DNA of 49,124 nucleotides from Polyangiaceae bacterium (GCA_029261965.1 JAJDAH010000455.1:1-49124), one strand, 5' to 3'. Counted from the stretch's first letter, positions 1 through 8,368 are shown. The notes: generated by a model from the letters alone, not told the origin. A program made the numbers and translations.

Positions 1-1
1 G

Positions 2-322
2 AACATCGAGCTCGCCTCACCGGATCAGTTCATTCCTGAAGTGCCCGGTTGGCGCGAGAGGAGCCGTCACATCGCGACCCGGGGACCGGTCGACTTCTTT
101 CACTACGACGCCGTGTCTCAGGCTCTGTCGAAAATCGAACGAGGGCACGATCGCGATCTCCTCGACGTGCGAGAAATGGTTGCTCGCGGACTGATCGAGG
201 TCTCCAGTTTAGAGCAACACTTCGACGCCATTCGTGCGGACCTCAAGCGCTACCCGGGTGTGGATGCAGCCACCTTCGAAAAAAAAGTCCGCCAGTTTGT
301 TCAGGACGCGATCGGATCGTAG
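2..322 (+). CDS. C-terminal part of a DUF6036-like nucleotidyltransferase (5' end outside window)
   Basis: The frame is open from base 2, so the start codon lies before the window; an internal GTG at 41 is not needed. About 106 codons are visible. The motifs SPDQFIPEVPGW, HYDAVSQALSKIERG and DLLDVREMVARGL are what I know from the C-terminal half of DUF6036/AbiEii-like nucleotidyltransferases, which often sit in toxin-antitoxin-like pairs. The catalytic N-terminal half is not in the window, so activity cannot be judged. A second small gene starts 9 bases after the stop and is probably co-transcribed. The family call rests on remembered motif similarity; substrate and role are unknown. Confidence 0.7.
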   Translation, partial: NIELASPDQFIPEVPGWRERSRHIATRGPVDFFHYDAVSQALSKIERGHDRDLLDVREMVARGLIEVSSLEQHFDAIRADLKRYPGVDAATFEKKVRQFVQDAIGS

Positions 323-331
323 ACTCGTGAT

Positions 332-619
332 GTGGCGACGGATCTGAGTCAGCTGCCCGGGGGCGCGTTGGTCGTCAAGGGTCTCGACGACCTGGCACGC
401 GGCAGGCAGACCATCGAGTCGCACTTGGTGGCGATCGCTGCCACGCGACTCCGTTCGCTCGGACTCGACGTGCCGAGTGACGTGCCGCGCGAATCGGAGC
501 TGCTGCTTTACCGCAAGCTTCGAGATGACGGCACGCCAGATGCCTACTCGCGCTACAACGCGTTGTTGCGAGAGCTCGTCAGCTTCGGACGAGCGCTGGA
601 AGCGCGCGTCGAACACTGA
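332..619 (+). CDS. Small hypothetical protein, partner of the nucleotidyltransferase
   Basis: A 95-residue protein with a GTG start nine bases after the preceding stop, so very probably in the same transcript. It has no signal peptide or membrane segment and looks mostly helical and charged (for example LLLYRKLRDDG and LRELVSFGRALEARVEH). I do not recognise a domain. Position and size fit a companion or antitoxin-like subunit of the nucleotidyltransferase, but that is inference from context. A near-copy of its last 48 bases occurs at 16969-17016, which suggests a related gene once existed there. Confidence 0.6.
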   Translation: MATDLSQLPGGALVVKGLDDLARGRQTIESHLVAIAATRLRSLGLDVPSDVPRESELLLYRKLRDDGTPDAYSRYNALLRELVSFGRALEARVEH

Positions 620-622
620 CGG
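575..622 (+). repeat. 48-bp repeat, copy 1 (3' end of the small gene)
   Basis: Bases 575-622 match 16969-17016 at 44 of 48 positions. Both copies encode LVSFxRALEARVEH followed by TGA and CGG. Similarity stops on both sides. Confidence 0.7.
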
Positions 623-761
623 ATTCTGGCAATGCTGAGTCTGCCGAGGTCCTCGGCGTCGGTCGGCCTCGGATGATACCGGAGCCCAGGGGTTTGTTGG
701 GGTCTCTCATCCGTTCGAATGACGCGGTCGCGTTTCGGTTGGCGTAGTCGATCGCCTTAGC

Positions 762-2222
762 ATGACCGATAACACCAGTTCTTCTCCGCCAGTCCACCGC
801 GCCGAATCTCTCCGCAGCCGCGCCGAATCTCTCCTGCTTGGCCCTGGGCGGATCTTGACGGCGTTCGCTCTTGCGCTTCTGTTGGGGGCCTGCGGCGGTA
901 GCGACTCCGCCACGGACGGTGGCGCCGGTGGCGCCGGTGGCGGAGGTGGGCCCGGCGGGGCCGCGGGGGGCGCCGGAGCCCCGGTTCTCGATGCCGGTCC
1001 GGACGTCGTCGAGGCTGGTCCCGACGTCATCGATCCCCCCGATCCCGTCCCCACGATCTATGCGGGCGCCAGCCACACCTGCCACCTGCGCCTGTCGGGC
1101 GAAGTCATCTGTTGGGGCGACGGGCAGTTTGGCAAGCTCGGCTACGGGAACGAAGACAACATCGGCGATGACGAAACCCCCGCGAGCGTGGGCGTCGTGG
1201 ACGTGGGCGGCACCCCGGTAGCGCTCATCGCCAACGGAGCGGCGACGTGCGCTCTGCTCGACGACCAGAGTGTGAAGTGTTGGGGCTTCGCCATGGGCGG
1301 TCAGCTCGGCTACGGCAACGCCGACCCCATCGGTGACGACGAGCTACCCTCGTCGGTGGGCAGCATCGATGTTGGAGGCGCCGTCGCGCAAGTCTCTGGA
1401 AAGTTGGATCATGCCTGTGCGCTGCGCACCGACGGCGAGGTGGTCTGCTGGGGTGCGGCGAACGACGGTCGTCTCGGCTACGGCAACACCGAAAACGTCG
1501 GCGATGATGAAACGCCCGCAAGCGTGGGACCGGTCAGCGTCGGCGCCCCCGTGAGGTACGTCGGCGCCGGTGGAAATCACACCTGCGTCTTGCTCGAAGA
1601 CGGCGACGTCAAGTGCTGGGGACAAGGGCGGTTCGGCAAGACGGGCCGCGGCGACACGCTCGACACCGGGGACGACGAAACGCCCGACTCGCTCGGAACC
1701 GTGGACTTGGGGGGCAAGGCCACTCAGCTCTCGGTGGGTCATTCACACAACTGTGTGCTGCTCGAATCCGGCGACGTCGTGTGTTGGGGCCGAAATCAGC
1801 AGGGACAGATCGGCAATGCCAGCACGAGCAACGTCGGCGACGACGAGACGCCGGCCAGCGTCGGTCCGGTCGACGTTGGCGGCGGCACGGTCGTTCGAGT
1901 GGTTGCTGGCAGCCAGGTGACTTGCGTCTTGTTCGACGATGGAGCGGTCAAATGCTGGGGCCTCGGTTTCAACGGTGCGCTCGGCTACGGAAACCTCGAC
2001 AGTATCGGAGACGACGAGCTGCCGAGCGCCGTCGGCAACGTCGACGTCGGTGCGCCCGCCGTCGATCTCGCGCTCGGTGGATCCCTGACCTGCGTGGTCA
2101 CCGATTCCGGCAACGTGCGCTGCTGGGGCTTCGGTGGCCTCGGCCGACTCGGCTACGGCAACACCGACAACGTCGGTGACGACGAGACTCCGGCGAGCGT
2201 CGGAGACGTCCCGGCGTTCTGA
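762..2222 (+). CDS. RCC1-repeat lipoprotein
   Basis: A 486-residue predicted lipoprotein. A hydrophobic segment ends in the lipobox LLGAC (Cys44), followed by a Gly/Ala-rich linker and then seven RCC1-type repeats of about 50-60 residues that fill the rest of the protein. Each repeat carries a C-x9-11-CWG pattern, a GYGN-like turn and a GDDETP or GDDELP segment, so a seven-bladed propeller is the natural reading. Each blade holds one cysteine pair, which suits disulfides outside the cytoplasm. Such proteins are common in Myxococcota and usually have no assigned function. A ligand-binding or surface role is inferred. No operon partner is evident on either side. Confidence 0.88.
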   Translation: MTDNTSSSPPVHRAESLRSRAESLLLGPGRILTAFALALLLGACGGSDSATDGGAGGAGGGGGPGGAAGGAGAPVLDAGPDVVEAGPDVIDPPDPVPTIYAGASHTCHLRLSGEVICWGDGQFGKLGYGNEDNIGDDETPASVGVVDVGGTPVALIANGAATCALLDDQSVKCWGFAMGGQLGYGNADPIGDDELPSSVGSIDVGGAVAQVSGKLDHACALRTDGEVVCWGAANDGRLGYGNTENVGDDETPASVGPVSVGAPVRYVGAGGNHTCVLLEDGDVKCWGQGRFGKTGRGDTLDTGDDETPDSLGTVDLGGKATQLSVGHSHNCVLLESGDVVCWGRNQQGQIGNASTSNVGDDETPASVGPVDVGGGTVVRVVAGSQVTCVLFDDGAVKCWGLGFNGALGYGNLDSIGDDELPSAVGNVDVGAPAVDLALGGSLTCVVTDSGNVRCWGFGGLGRLGYGNTDNVGDDETPASVGDVPAF

Positions 2223-2261
2223 GTCCCTAGCCGAGCTCGTTCCGCGCGATCCGGACGATCT

Positions 2262-2278
2262 CGGCGAAATATCCGCCC
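2262..2278. repeat. 17-bp intergenic repeat, copy 1
   Basis: CGGCGAAATATCCGCCC occurs here, 40 bases after the RCC1 gene, and again at 10866-10882 beyond the 3' end of the vWA gene. Short GGCG/CGCC arms flank an AT-rich centre. Confidence 0.6.
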
Positions 2279-2424
2279 CGCGACTCAGGATCTCTGTTCC
2301 TGCACCGCCTCCGCTCTGCCTACCGCCCTTTGACGTCCACATTCTTGGCACGGCCAACACGCGAGCAGGCTCCCTCGAGTCAACGTTTGCAGCTCACGAA
2401 CTCACACCGTTCACATGCCGATGA

Positions 2425-2619
2425 TCCGGCCTACCACGCATCCATCAATATCCTGCCGATGCGCCGTCGGGACCAGCTGCGAATCGCTGCGAAGACTTTC
2501 TCGCAATGGCCGGTGAGTGGAGCGAGGACCACCGCTACCACCTGGCCGTGAAGGATTTCGCTGCGTACATGACGTGGGTCGAAGACTACCGACTCGAAAT
2601 CAAGTCTCGTTCGGGTTGA
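2425..2619 (+). pseudogene. Possible 3' remnant of an unknown gene
   Basis: An open stretch from the stop at 2422 to a TGA at 2617-2619 reads CEDFLAMAGEWSEDHRYHL and then VKDFAAYMTWVEDYRLEIK. The amphipathic composition and GC-rich third positions look like a real C-terminus. The only ATG (2506) would give 37 residues, with no ribosome binding site visible. I do not recognise the family. It could also be a chance open frame. Confidence 0.25.
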
Positions 2620-2686
2620 GCTCCATCTGCGCCGGACATCCGTGTCCGCGTTGCCTCCGGCGCGTAAACCAGTACCGTTCGTCCGC

Positions 2687-3814
2687 ATGCGAGCATTGAC
2701 CATTCTTCCGATGACCTTCTTACTTGCCGGTTGCTCGAGCAGCAGCTCCGACCCGGAGAACGCCGATCCCGGATCCGAGGATGGCCTGGCGTTCCCCGGC
2801 GAGACCTGGGAAACAGTGGACCCCGCGGAGGTCGGCCTCGATGTCGGCAAGCTCGCGGAAGCTCGCGCGTACGCGTTCGCGCCCGGCCGCAACACCCAAG
2901 GTGTCGTCATCGTGCGTGGGGGAAAAATCGCAGCCGAGTGGTACGCCGACGACGCGGACCAAGACACTCCAGCGACGAGCTGGTCGATGTCGAAGAGCTA
3001 CGCCTCGACACTCATCGGAATCGCCATCGACCAAGGCAAACTCAGCGGGGTCGACATGCCGATGACCGAATTCATCCCCGAGTGGAAGGGCACCGCAAAA
3101 GAGGACATCACTCTCGAGCACGTTTTGCGAATGCAGACCGGCATCCCGTGGGATGAAGCGGTCGGCTCTTTCGAGCTCCACCTGAGCCCACTGCAACTCG
3201 ATTTCTCGATCAATCGCGAGGGTGCCGACGGTCCAGGCCAGGGTTTCAACTACTCGAGCGCGGATACCATCCTACTCAGCTGGGCAATCGAGACGCTGGG
3301 CGAAGGCAACGCTGGTGCCTTCGCCCAGCAGCAACTCTTTGGTCCGATCGGCATGAAGGCGGACTGGTGGGACGACGCCGACGGTCACACGACCGGCTAT
3401 TGCTGCCTCGATTCCACATCGAGGGAGTACGCGCGGTTCGGTCTCCTCATGGCTCGCCGAGGCAAGTGGGAAGGTGAGCAAGTCGTCAGCGAGCAATGGA
3501 TTGACCAAGCGACGGCTCCCGCCGACAACGCCGAGCAATACGGCTTTCAGTGGTGGCTCAACACGGACGGCTCGATTTCCGAAGACGCTCCTCGCGAACT
3601 CTACGGCGCCTTCGGCCTTCACTCGCAGCGCACCTACGTCTTCGAAGAGCTCGACCTGGTCGTCGTGCGAAACGGGACCTACAACGTGAAGGAGAACCGG
3701 TCGTTCGTGATCCGCTCGACGATGGACGCGCTCGCGACCGAGCCGCCAGACGAGTGGGACAACGCCGAGTTCCTGAGGCCGATCCTCGAAGCGGTGATGG
3801 ACGAGCCGAGCTAG
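2687..3814 (+). CDS. Serine hydrolase, class C beta-lactamase fold, lipoprotein
   Basis: The start at ATG 2687 is preferred over 2642 because it gives a clean lipoprotein signal (lipobox LLAGC, Cys16). The 375-residue product has the class C beta-lactamase/NylB-type fold: SMSK (Ser100, Lys103) supplies the nucleophile and general base, and FNYSSAD holds the Tyr189 of the YxN-like motif. Further on, RFGLLMARRG and FGLHSQ fit the usual third region. Family members hydrolyse esters, amides or D-amino-acid peptides. The YSS variant is typical of esterase or 6-aminohexanoate hydrolase relatives rather than true beta-lactamases. The substrate is unknown. The enzyme should sit lipid-anchored in the periplasm or on the surface. 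Confidence 0.88.
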   Translation: MRALTILPMTFLLAGCSSSSSDPENADPGSEDGLAFPGETWETVDPAEVGLDVGKLAEARAYAFAPGRNTQGVVIVRGGKIAAEWYADDADQDTPATSWSMSKSYASTLIGIAIDQGKLSGVDMPMTEFIPEWKGTAKEDITLEHVLRMQTGIPWDEAVGSFELHLSPLQLDFSINREGADGPGQGFNYSSADTILLSWAIETLGEGNAGAFAQQQLFGPIGMKADWWDDADGHTTGYCCLDSTSREYARFGLLMARRGKWEGEQVVSEQWIDQATAPADNAEQYGFQWWLNTDGSISEDAPRELYGAFGLHSQRTYVFEELDLVVVRNGTYNVKENRSFVIRSTMDALATEPPDEWDNAEFLRPILEAVMDEPS

Positions 3815-3869
3815 GCGCCGTGCCGACGACGTTCTCGAACCGCGCCGGCAACTGCGGTAGAGTCCAGCG

Positions 3870-4331
3870 ATGGGCAGGGCAATGACAGGATGGGGTTGCG
3901 TGGTCGGTTTGCTGAGTGCTTCGTGGGCGACGGCTGGTTGCGGGGATGCTTGTGATGGCTACGCGGCTGCGTACGAGGAAGGTGAGCTGCGCGTCAACGG
4001 CGCGTATTTCGGCACCCTCGATCTGACCAATCGAACCGAAGCGATTGAGTCGCGGAACGATTCTGGCTTGAGGGCACACGAGTGGACCGCCCATACCGAA
4101 TGGCAAACGGCGGATGGCTCCACCGAAATCAACTATTTTTCTCTCGTCGCAGGTTGCGATTCAGGCGAGGTCGAAGAGGGCTCCTTTTCGGGAAGCGGTT
4201 CCGTCTTCAGCGTCACGTTCAACGGTTCCATCGGCGCAGATGAGGGGTCCGGCACCTGGACTTGTACGGGAATGTGCGAAGGCAACGACTCGGGCACCTG
4301 GTCTGTGAGGACCGGGATTCGAGCCGAGTGA
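3870..4331 (+). CDS. Hypothetical small lipoprotein
   Basis: A 153-residue protein with a lipoprotein-type start (hydrophobic stretch, then ATAGC, Cys24). The mature part is rich in Ser, Gly, Thr and acidic residues, with alternating patterns such as GSGSVFSVTFNGSIG that suggest a small beta-sandwich. Four cysteines after the lipobox (in SLVAGCDS, GTWTCTGMC and nearby) could pair. No known domain is recognised. The gene is preceded by the serine hydrolase with a 55-base gap and ends convergent with the VOC gene. Confidence 0.6.
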   Translation: MGRAMTGWGCVVGLLSASWATAGCGDACDGYAAAYEEGELRVNGAYFGTLDLTNRTEAIESRNDSGLRAHEWTAHTEWQTADGSTEINYFSLVAGCDSGEVEEGSFSGSGSVFSVTFNGSIGADEGSGTWTCTGMCEGNDSGTWSVRTGIRAE

Positions 4332-4398
4332 TTGCGACGAGCCCTGCGCCGCGGGCGCCGCCCGCTCGAGGTCACGGCGACAGTCGAGGGTCAGCGCA

Positions 4399-5172
4399 TC
4401 ACTTCGTCTTCGAATAGACCGCGAACGCCGCGCCTTGAGGGTCCTGGCACTGGGCTATCACGTCGTCGCCGGGGATGGGCATCGGGCCGTTGAGGATCTT
4501 GCCGCCGCCGTTCTTGATGCGTTCGAGCGCGGCGTCCATGCCGTCCACGGTGACGTATTGCAGCCAATGGGGTGGCGCGCCCATTTTCGCGGCGAGGTTG
4601 CACATGCCGCCCTTCGTCTTGCCCTTCGGATCTTCGAACATGAAGTAGACGTCACCGCCATCCATCTCCATCTTCGACCGCTCCTCCCACCCGAAGAGAG
4701 CGAGGTAGAACTTCCAAGCCGCATCGTAGTCGGTGGTGTTCAGCTCCGCCCAGCTGAAGTGCCCAGGCACGTCTTCGGGCGCGCTCATGTCGTCTTCGGC
4801 CTTGAAGACGGCAAACACGGCCCCTTGCGGGTCTGCCAACACGGCGAAACAGCCGACCTTCGGAATGTCTGTCGGCGGCTTGTAGATCTTGCCGCCAAGC
4901 TCTTCGGCGTGCTTCGCGGTCGCAGCCACGTCGTCCACCGCGGTGTAGGCGAGCCAGTGTGGCGGCGCGCCCATCTTCTTCGCCTCCTCCGGAAGCGTCA
5001 TCAAGCCGCCGATCGGACCCTTCGAAGCGACCCACAACGTGTAGGGCGTGGTCGGATCGGCGTCCTCCCAGGCCTGCGTCTTCCAACCGATGACTTCGGT
5101 GTAGAAGCGCTTCGCGCCGTCCGTGTCGGTCGTCATCAAGTCGAACCAAACGTTCTGTCCCTTCGATGCCAT
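4399..5172 (-). CDS. VOC (glyoxalase/bleomycin-resistance fold) protein with two domains
   Basis: A 257-residue cytoplasmic protein made of two vicinal-oxygen-chelate modules, about residues 6-125 and 130-255. Each starts with the typical strand-helix signature: WFDLMTTDTDGAKRFYTEV and WAELNTTDYDAAWKFYLAL. Both contain GAPPHWL followed by a hydrophobic strand. This arrangement matches the CFP30B-like VOC group common in Actinobacteria and Myxococcota. Substrates of that group are mostly unknown. A strong Shine-Dalgarno (AAGGAGG, complement of 5179-5185) precedes the ATG at 5172. The gene stands alone and converges with the gene ending at 4331. Confidence 0.88.
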   Translation of the reverse strand: MASKGQNVWFDLMTTDTDGAKRFYTEVIGWKTQAWEDADPTTPYTLWVASKGPIGGLMTLPEEAKKMGAPPHWLAYTAVDDVAATAKHAEELGGKIYKPPTDIPKVGCFAVLADPQGAVFAVFKAEDDMSAPEDVPGHFSWAELNTTDYDAAWKFYLALFGWEERSKMEMDGGDVYFMFEDPKGKTKGGMCNLAAKMGAPPHWLQYVTVDGMDAALERIKNGGGKILNGPMPIPGDDVIAQCQDPQGAAFAVYSKTK

Positions 5173-5178
5173 GTGCGG

Positions 5179-5185
5179 CCTCCTT
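5179..5185 (-). promoter_or_regulatory. Strong ribosome binding site of the VOC gene
   Basis: AAGGAGG on the minus strand, six bases before the ATG at 5172. Most other starts in this window lack so good a match. Confidence 0.6.
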
Positions 5186-5265
5186 CCCGAGCTTGAGTAG
5201 AGATGAGTTCGGGGGACGTCAATGACTCTCGGAGAGGGCGCAGTTTGGCGTGGCGCAGTTTCGGG

Positions 5266-5382
5266 TCAACGCGTCAGTCCGCCAGCGTTCTTCCACGTGT
5301 CGAGGTAGGCGAAAACCTGGTTGGTTCCCCGAGGAGATCCGACACGTTCATGGGCGGCATCAGCGCGTTCGGCCCGGTGCGC
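5266..5382 (-). pseudogene. C-terminal scrap of a gene, frameshifted
   Basis: On the minus strand one frame reads GPNALMPPMNVSDLL and a second frame then reads NQVFAYLDTWKNAGGLTR before a stop at 5266-5268. Together they look like the end of one secreted protein, of the type seen at the C-terminus of c-type cytochrome domains, broken by a small indel near 5325. The rest of the gene is absent. Identification as cytochrome-like is a guess from the tail only. Confidence 0.3.
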
Positions 5383-5400
5383 TGACCCGACACCGAGATG

Positions 5401-6168
5401 TCAGGGTGTTACCTTGACCGAGTACGCTGGGTAGCGGACGCCGAAGGCGAGCCAAACGATTTTCGGGTACTCGGCCGTGCCCTTTTTTGCGGATCTCGTG
5501 ACGAGGCGCTCTTTGCCGGCGCTCGTGTCGATGAAGCTGACCACGAGCTCTTCTTCCTTCTCGAGACCTTTCCAGAAGGTCTCGAGGAAGAGCGCGTTGG
5601 CCTCGCGGTTGACGAGCTCGAGCTTCGGAGGATCGACGGAAAAGTCGACTTCGCCAGCCTTGTCACCGTCGCGGCTGAGCTCGAGCTTTTTGATCGAGGC
5701 CGGTGGGCTCGTCCTGGTGTACTTCGGCACGTTGCCTATCTCGAAGCCGCCTCTGGCGATCTGGTCTCGCACCGCCTGGGGGTAGAGCGCCTCGCCCGGC
5801 TGAATCATTCTCGCGCCCAGTGGTCCACGCTCACCCTTGTTCTTTGGAGGCAAGTGCATCTTGAGACTGACGGCACCCGTGCCGACCTTCTTCAGCTTTG
5901 CCTCGACTTCCTTGGCGGCGTCCCCTGCGCTCTGGGGAACCCACTTCCACGGTCGCCCGGCGGTGATTTCGACGACACCGAGGTCGTGGCCGTCCTTGCT
6001 GATCTGGAACCACACGTCTTCCTTCTGCGGACTTGCCGGTTTGGAGACTGGCGCAGCGCCGGTCGGTGCGGCGGCCGACGGACTTGGAGCGCCGTCGGCG
6101 CCGGAAGGCTCATTGCAGCCGCACGCGAGACAGGTCGCCAACGAGAGCACCACACGCATCTTCCTCAT
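5401..6168 (-). CDS. Hypothetical lipoprotein
   Basis: A 255-residue protein. The N-terminus (RKMRVVLSLATCLACGC) is a lipoprotein-like signal with several possible acylated cysteines, followed by an Ala/Pro/Ser-rich linker to about residue 48. The rest is a single globular region with alternating strands and charged helices (VWFQISKDGHDLGVVEI near the start, EELVVSFIDTSAGKERLV near the end). No catalytic motif or known family is recognised. It is flanked by decayed sequence on one side (5266-5382) and by a long gap on the other, so it is probably transcribed alone. Confidence 0.65.
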   Translation of the reverse strand: MRKMRVVLSLATCLACGCNEPSGADGAPSPSAAAPTGAAPVSKPASPQKEDVWFQISKDGHDLGVVEITAGRPWKWVPQSAGDAAKEVEAKLKKVGTGAVSLKMHLPPKNKGERGPLGARMIQPGEALYPQAVRDQIARGGFEIGNVPKYTRTSPPASIKKLELSRDGDKAGEVDFSVDPPKLELVNREANALFLETFWKGLEKEEELVVSFIDTSAGKERLVTRSAKKGTAEYPKIVWLAFGVRYPAYSVKVTP

Positions 6169-6499
6169 GGTTACACTCTACCCCCAAACCGAGCTCGGAT
6201 GCTGCCCGCGATTGCGCACGCGAGACGGCCTCGTTGAGCTCGACCCGTGTCGGCGGCTACTCCGATTTCCTATCTTGCTCGACCACGGTTGGGGAGTCCC
6301 TCGTCAAGACCCGGCCACCGAATCATTGTTACTCGACTATTCGGAGGAGCAGACTGAGATCGCTTGCCCCGATGCGACCGGACGGTCGAGTCGGGCATGC
6401 CAGCAATGCCAAGTCGAAGCGCTCGCCCGTGTCCGCTCGGGTTACACCACGCATTTCGACGGCTTTACTCGCTGAGCTCGCAAGGCAGGCCACAGGCGC
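6169..6499. other. Intergenic region, nothing recognised
   Basis: 331 bases between the lipoprotein start at 6168 and the FG-GAP gene end at 6500. Short open frames exist on both strands but none has a convincing start, ribosome site or family motif. The promoter of the lipoprotein gene should lie here, but none stands out. Confidence 0.5.
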
Positions 6500-8344
6500 T
6501 CACGGAGCGGCACGATACACGTAGACTGCGCCTGACGTCGAGGCGCGGCCCATCATCTGATCCCCGTTGATGCCGGTCGCGTTGTTGTCCTCCAGCTGGT
6601 CGGCGACGACGAGAAGCTGCGCGTTCGCCGATAGGGCGACCGAATTGCCGAAGGCTTGGCCCGACGGCGTGTTCGTCGCTTTGACATAGGCTCGCTCGGC
6701 CCACGTGCTGCCGGAACGGGTCAGCAGGAACGTCGCGCCCTTGCCGGAGGCTCCCTGCGTCGGATCGCCGTCGATCCCGGTCGACAAGCTGCGGTCGCCG
6801 GCGTCACCCACGGCGAGCGCGTTTCCGTCGGCCGACAAGCTCACCGAGGACCCGAACGAGCCGATGTTCGGACCGCTCGTGAGGGAGACCTCTTCGCTCC
6901 AGACGCCCGCGGCGCGCGTGAACACGTAAGCAACGCCGCCAGTGCCCTGTCCGCTCGCCCCCACGGCCAGGGTGTTTCCGTCATCGGAGAGGTCCAAGGC
7001 CCTGCCGAAGTCGTCGCCGTTGTCGATGGCGCCGGACCCCTTGATGTAGGCCTGCTGCGCCCAGGTCGGCCCCGTGAAGACGTAAACCGCGCCGGCGCTG
7101 AGCCTGCTGTTGTCGCTCTGGTCGCCGTTGATACCCGTCGCACCGCTGTCTTCGAGCGCGGCGCTGACCGCGAGCGTCGTGCCATCCGCCGATAGTGCGA
7201 CGTCGGTACCGAACTGGTCGGTGTTTTCGGTGTTCGATGCCTTGATGTACACCCCCGTGTCCCAGGTGGTGCCCGACCGCGTGTAGATGTACACGGCACC
7301 CGCAGTCAACGCGGTGTTGTCGTTTCCGTCTCCACCGATTCCGGTTGCGGCGCTGTCCTCGAGCGGGGCACCCACGGCCAAGACGTTGCCGTTGTTCGAG
7401 AGGGCGACCGAGTCACCGAAGTGGTCGCCGTTGTCGATGATGGTCGCCTTGATGTAGGCCTGCTCGGTCCACGGGCTGCCCATGCCGGGGCGCTGGAACA
7501 CGTACACCGCGCCCGACGACGACTCGGAATTGTTGCTCGGATCCGACCGGTTGCCGCCGTCCTCACGCTGGGCGCCCACGGCGAGCGTGTTCCCGTCGGC
7601 CGAGATCGCGATGGCGTGGCCGAAGTAGTCGCTGGAGTCGGCGTTCGACGCCTTGATGTACGACGTCTGCAGCCAGTTCGGGCTGTTGTCGAACACATAG
7701 ACCGCGCCGCTGAACCCCGCGAGGTTGTTGGTTTGGTCGCCATTGATGGTCGTCGCGTTGCTGCCTTCCACCCAGGCCGCGGCGGCCAACGTGTCGCCGC
7801 TGGCAGAAAGTGAAATCTCGTGTCCGAACAGGTCCCCAGCTTCTGCGTTGGAGGCCTTGATGTACGCCTCGAAGGCGCCCCACGGCGTTCGGTTGAAGAA
7901 GCCCGCCGAGCCGGCCATCCCGCCGGCGCCCGCCATCGCACCGGAGCCGCCGGTACCCGCCATCCCGCCCGTCCCTCCAGTGCTCGTTCCTCCGAAGCCG
8001 GCTGCACCGCCGGTCCCACCCGAACCGCCCGAGCCGGACGCGCCCGCCGCGCCACTCGTCCCGCCGGTCGCACCCGTGCCGCCGGTTGCACCCGTGCCGC
8101 CGGTTGCACCCGTGCCGCCGGTCGCACCCGTGCCGCCGGTCGCACCCGTGCCGCCGGTCGCACCCGTGCCGCCCGTTCCGCCAGTCGAGCCTCCGGAGCC
8201 GCCCGTTGCCGTACCGCCCGTACCCGCACCGCCCGCGCCGCCGGATGAAGGGTCCGAGTCGTTGTTGTCGCTGCAGCCGGTCGAAAAGCTCAACGCGCCG
8301 GCGAGAGCAAAGACGAACGCTTGCTTGGAAACGGTGTGGTGCAT
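6500..8344 (-). CDS. FG-GAP (integrin-alpha-like) repeat lipoprotein with Gly/Thr linker
   Basis: The start at ATG 8344 is chosen over an upstream in-frame one because it gives a lipoprotein signal (SFSTGC, Cys24). The 614-residue protein then has a long low-complexity linker made of GATGGT units, encoded by 18-bp tandem repeats. After it come about seven repeats of some 60 residues with the pattern YIKASN, FGxxxxLSxDGxTLAVGA, and GAVYVF. These are FG-GAP-type blades, giving an integrin-alpha-like propeller. Several blades contain INGDQ or GDG loops that could bind calcium. A surface-adhesion role is inferred from the fold only. A perfect 7-bp inverted repeat lies just before the start codon. 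Confidence 0.85.
   Translation of the reverse strand: MHHTVSKQAFVFALAGALSFSTGCSDNNDSDPSSGGAGGAGTGGTATGGSGGSTGGTGGTGATGGTGATGGTGATGGTGATGGTGATGGTGATGGTSGAAGASGSGGSGGTGGAAGFGGTSTGGTGGMAGTGGSGAMAGAGGMAGSAGFFNRTPWGAFEAYIKASNAEAGDLFGHEISLSASGDTLAAAAWVEGSNATTINGDQTNNLAGFSGAVYVFDNSPNWLQTSYIKASNADSSDYFGHAIAISADGNTLAVGAQREDGGNRSDPSNNSESSSGAVYVFQRPGMGSPWTEQAYIKATIIDNGDHFGDSVALSNNGNVLAVGAPLEDSAATGIGGDGNDNTALTAGAVYIYTRSGTTWDTGVYIKASNTENTDQFGTDVALSADGTTLAVSAALEDSGATGINGDQSDNSRLSAGAVYVFTGPTWAQQAYIKGSGAIDNGDDFGRALDLSDDGNTLAVGASGQGTGGVAYVFTRAAGVWSEEVSLTSGPNIGSFGSSVSLSADGNALAVGDAGDRSLSTGIDGDPTQGASGKGATFLLTRSGSTWAERAYVKATNTPSGQAFGNSVALSANAQLLVVADQLEDNNATGINGDQMMGRASTSGAVYVYRAAP
8061..8168 (-). repeat. Six tandem 18-bp units in the FG-GAP gene
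   Basis: Six consecutive units of CCGCCGGTYGCACCCGTG (plus strand) differ only at one Y position. They encode GATGGT on the minus strand, so changes in copy number stay in frame and only alter linker length. Confidence 0.85.
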
Positions 8345-8348
8345 CTCG

Positions 8349-8368
8349 CGGAGATACACGAATCTCCG
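8349..8368. promoter_or_regulatory. 7-bp inverted repeat just upstream of the FG-GAP start
   Basis: CGGAGAT and ATCTCCG flank a six-base spacer, ending four bases before the ATG at 8344. It could be an operator or a leader hairpin covering the ribosome site. Confidence 0.35.

Larger units (their letters stand above)
2223..2686. other. Intergenic region with a coding-like scrap
   Basis: It contains the 17-bp intergenic repeat at 2262-2278 and the short open stretch described at 2425-2619. No other gene, clear terminator or promoter was recognised. Confidence 0.5.

Noticed and set aside
8061-8168. CRISPR-like array
   Set aside because: Units are contiguous 18-mers without spacers and lie inside a coding frame.
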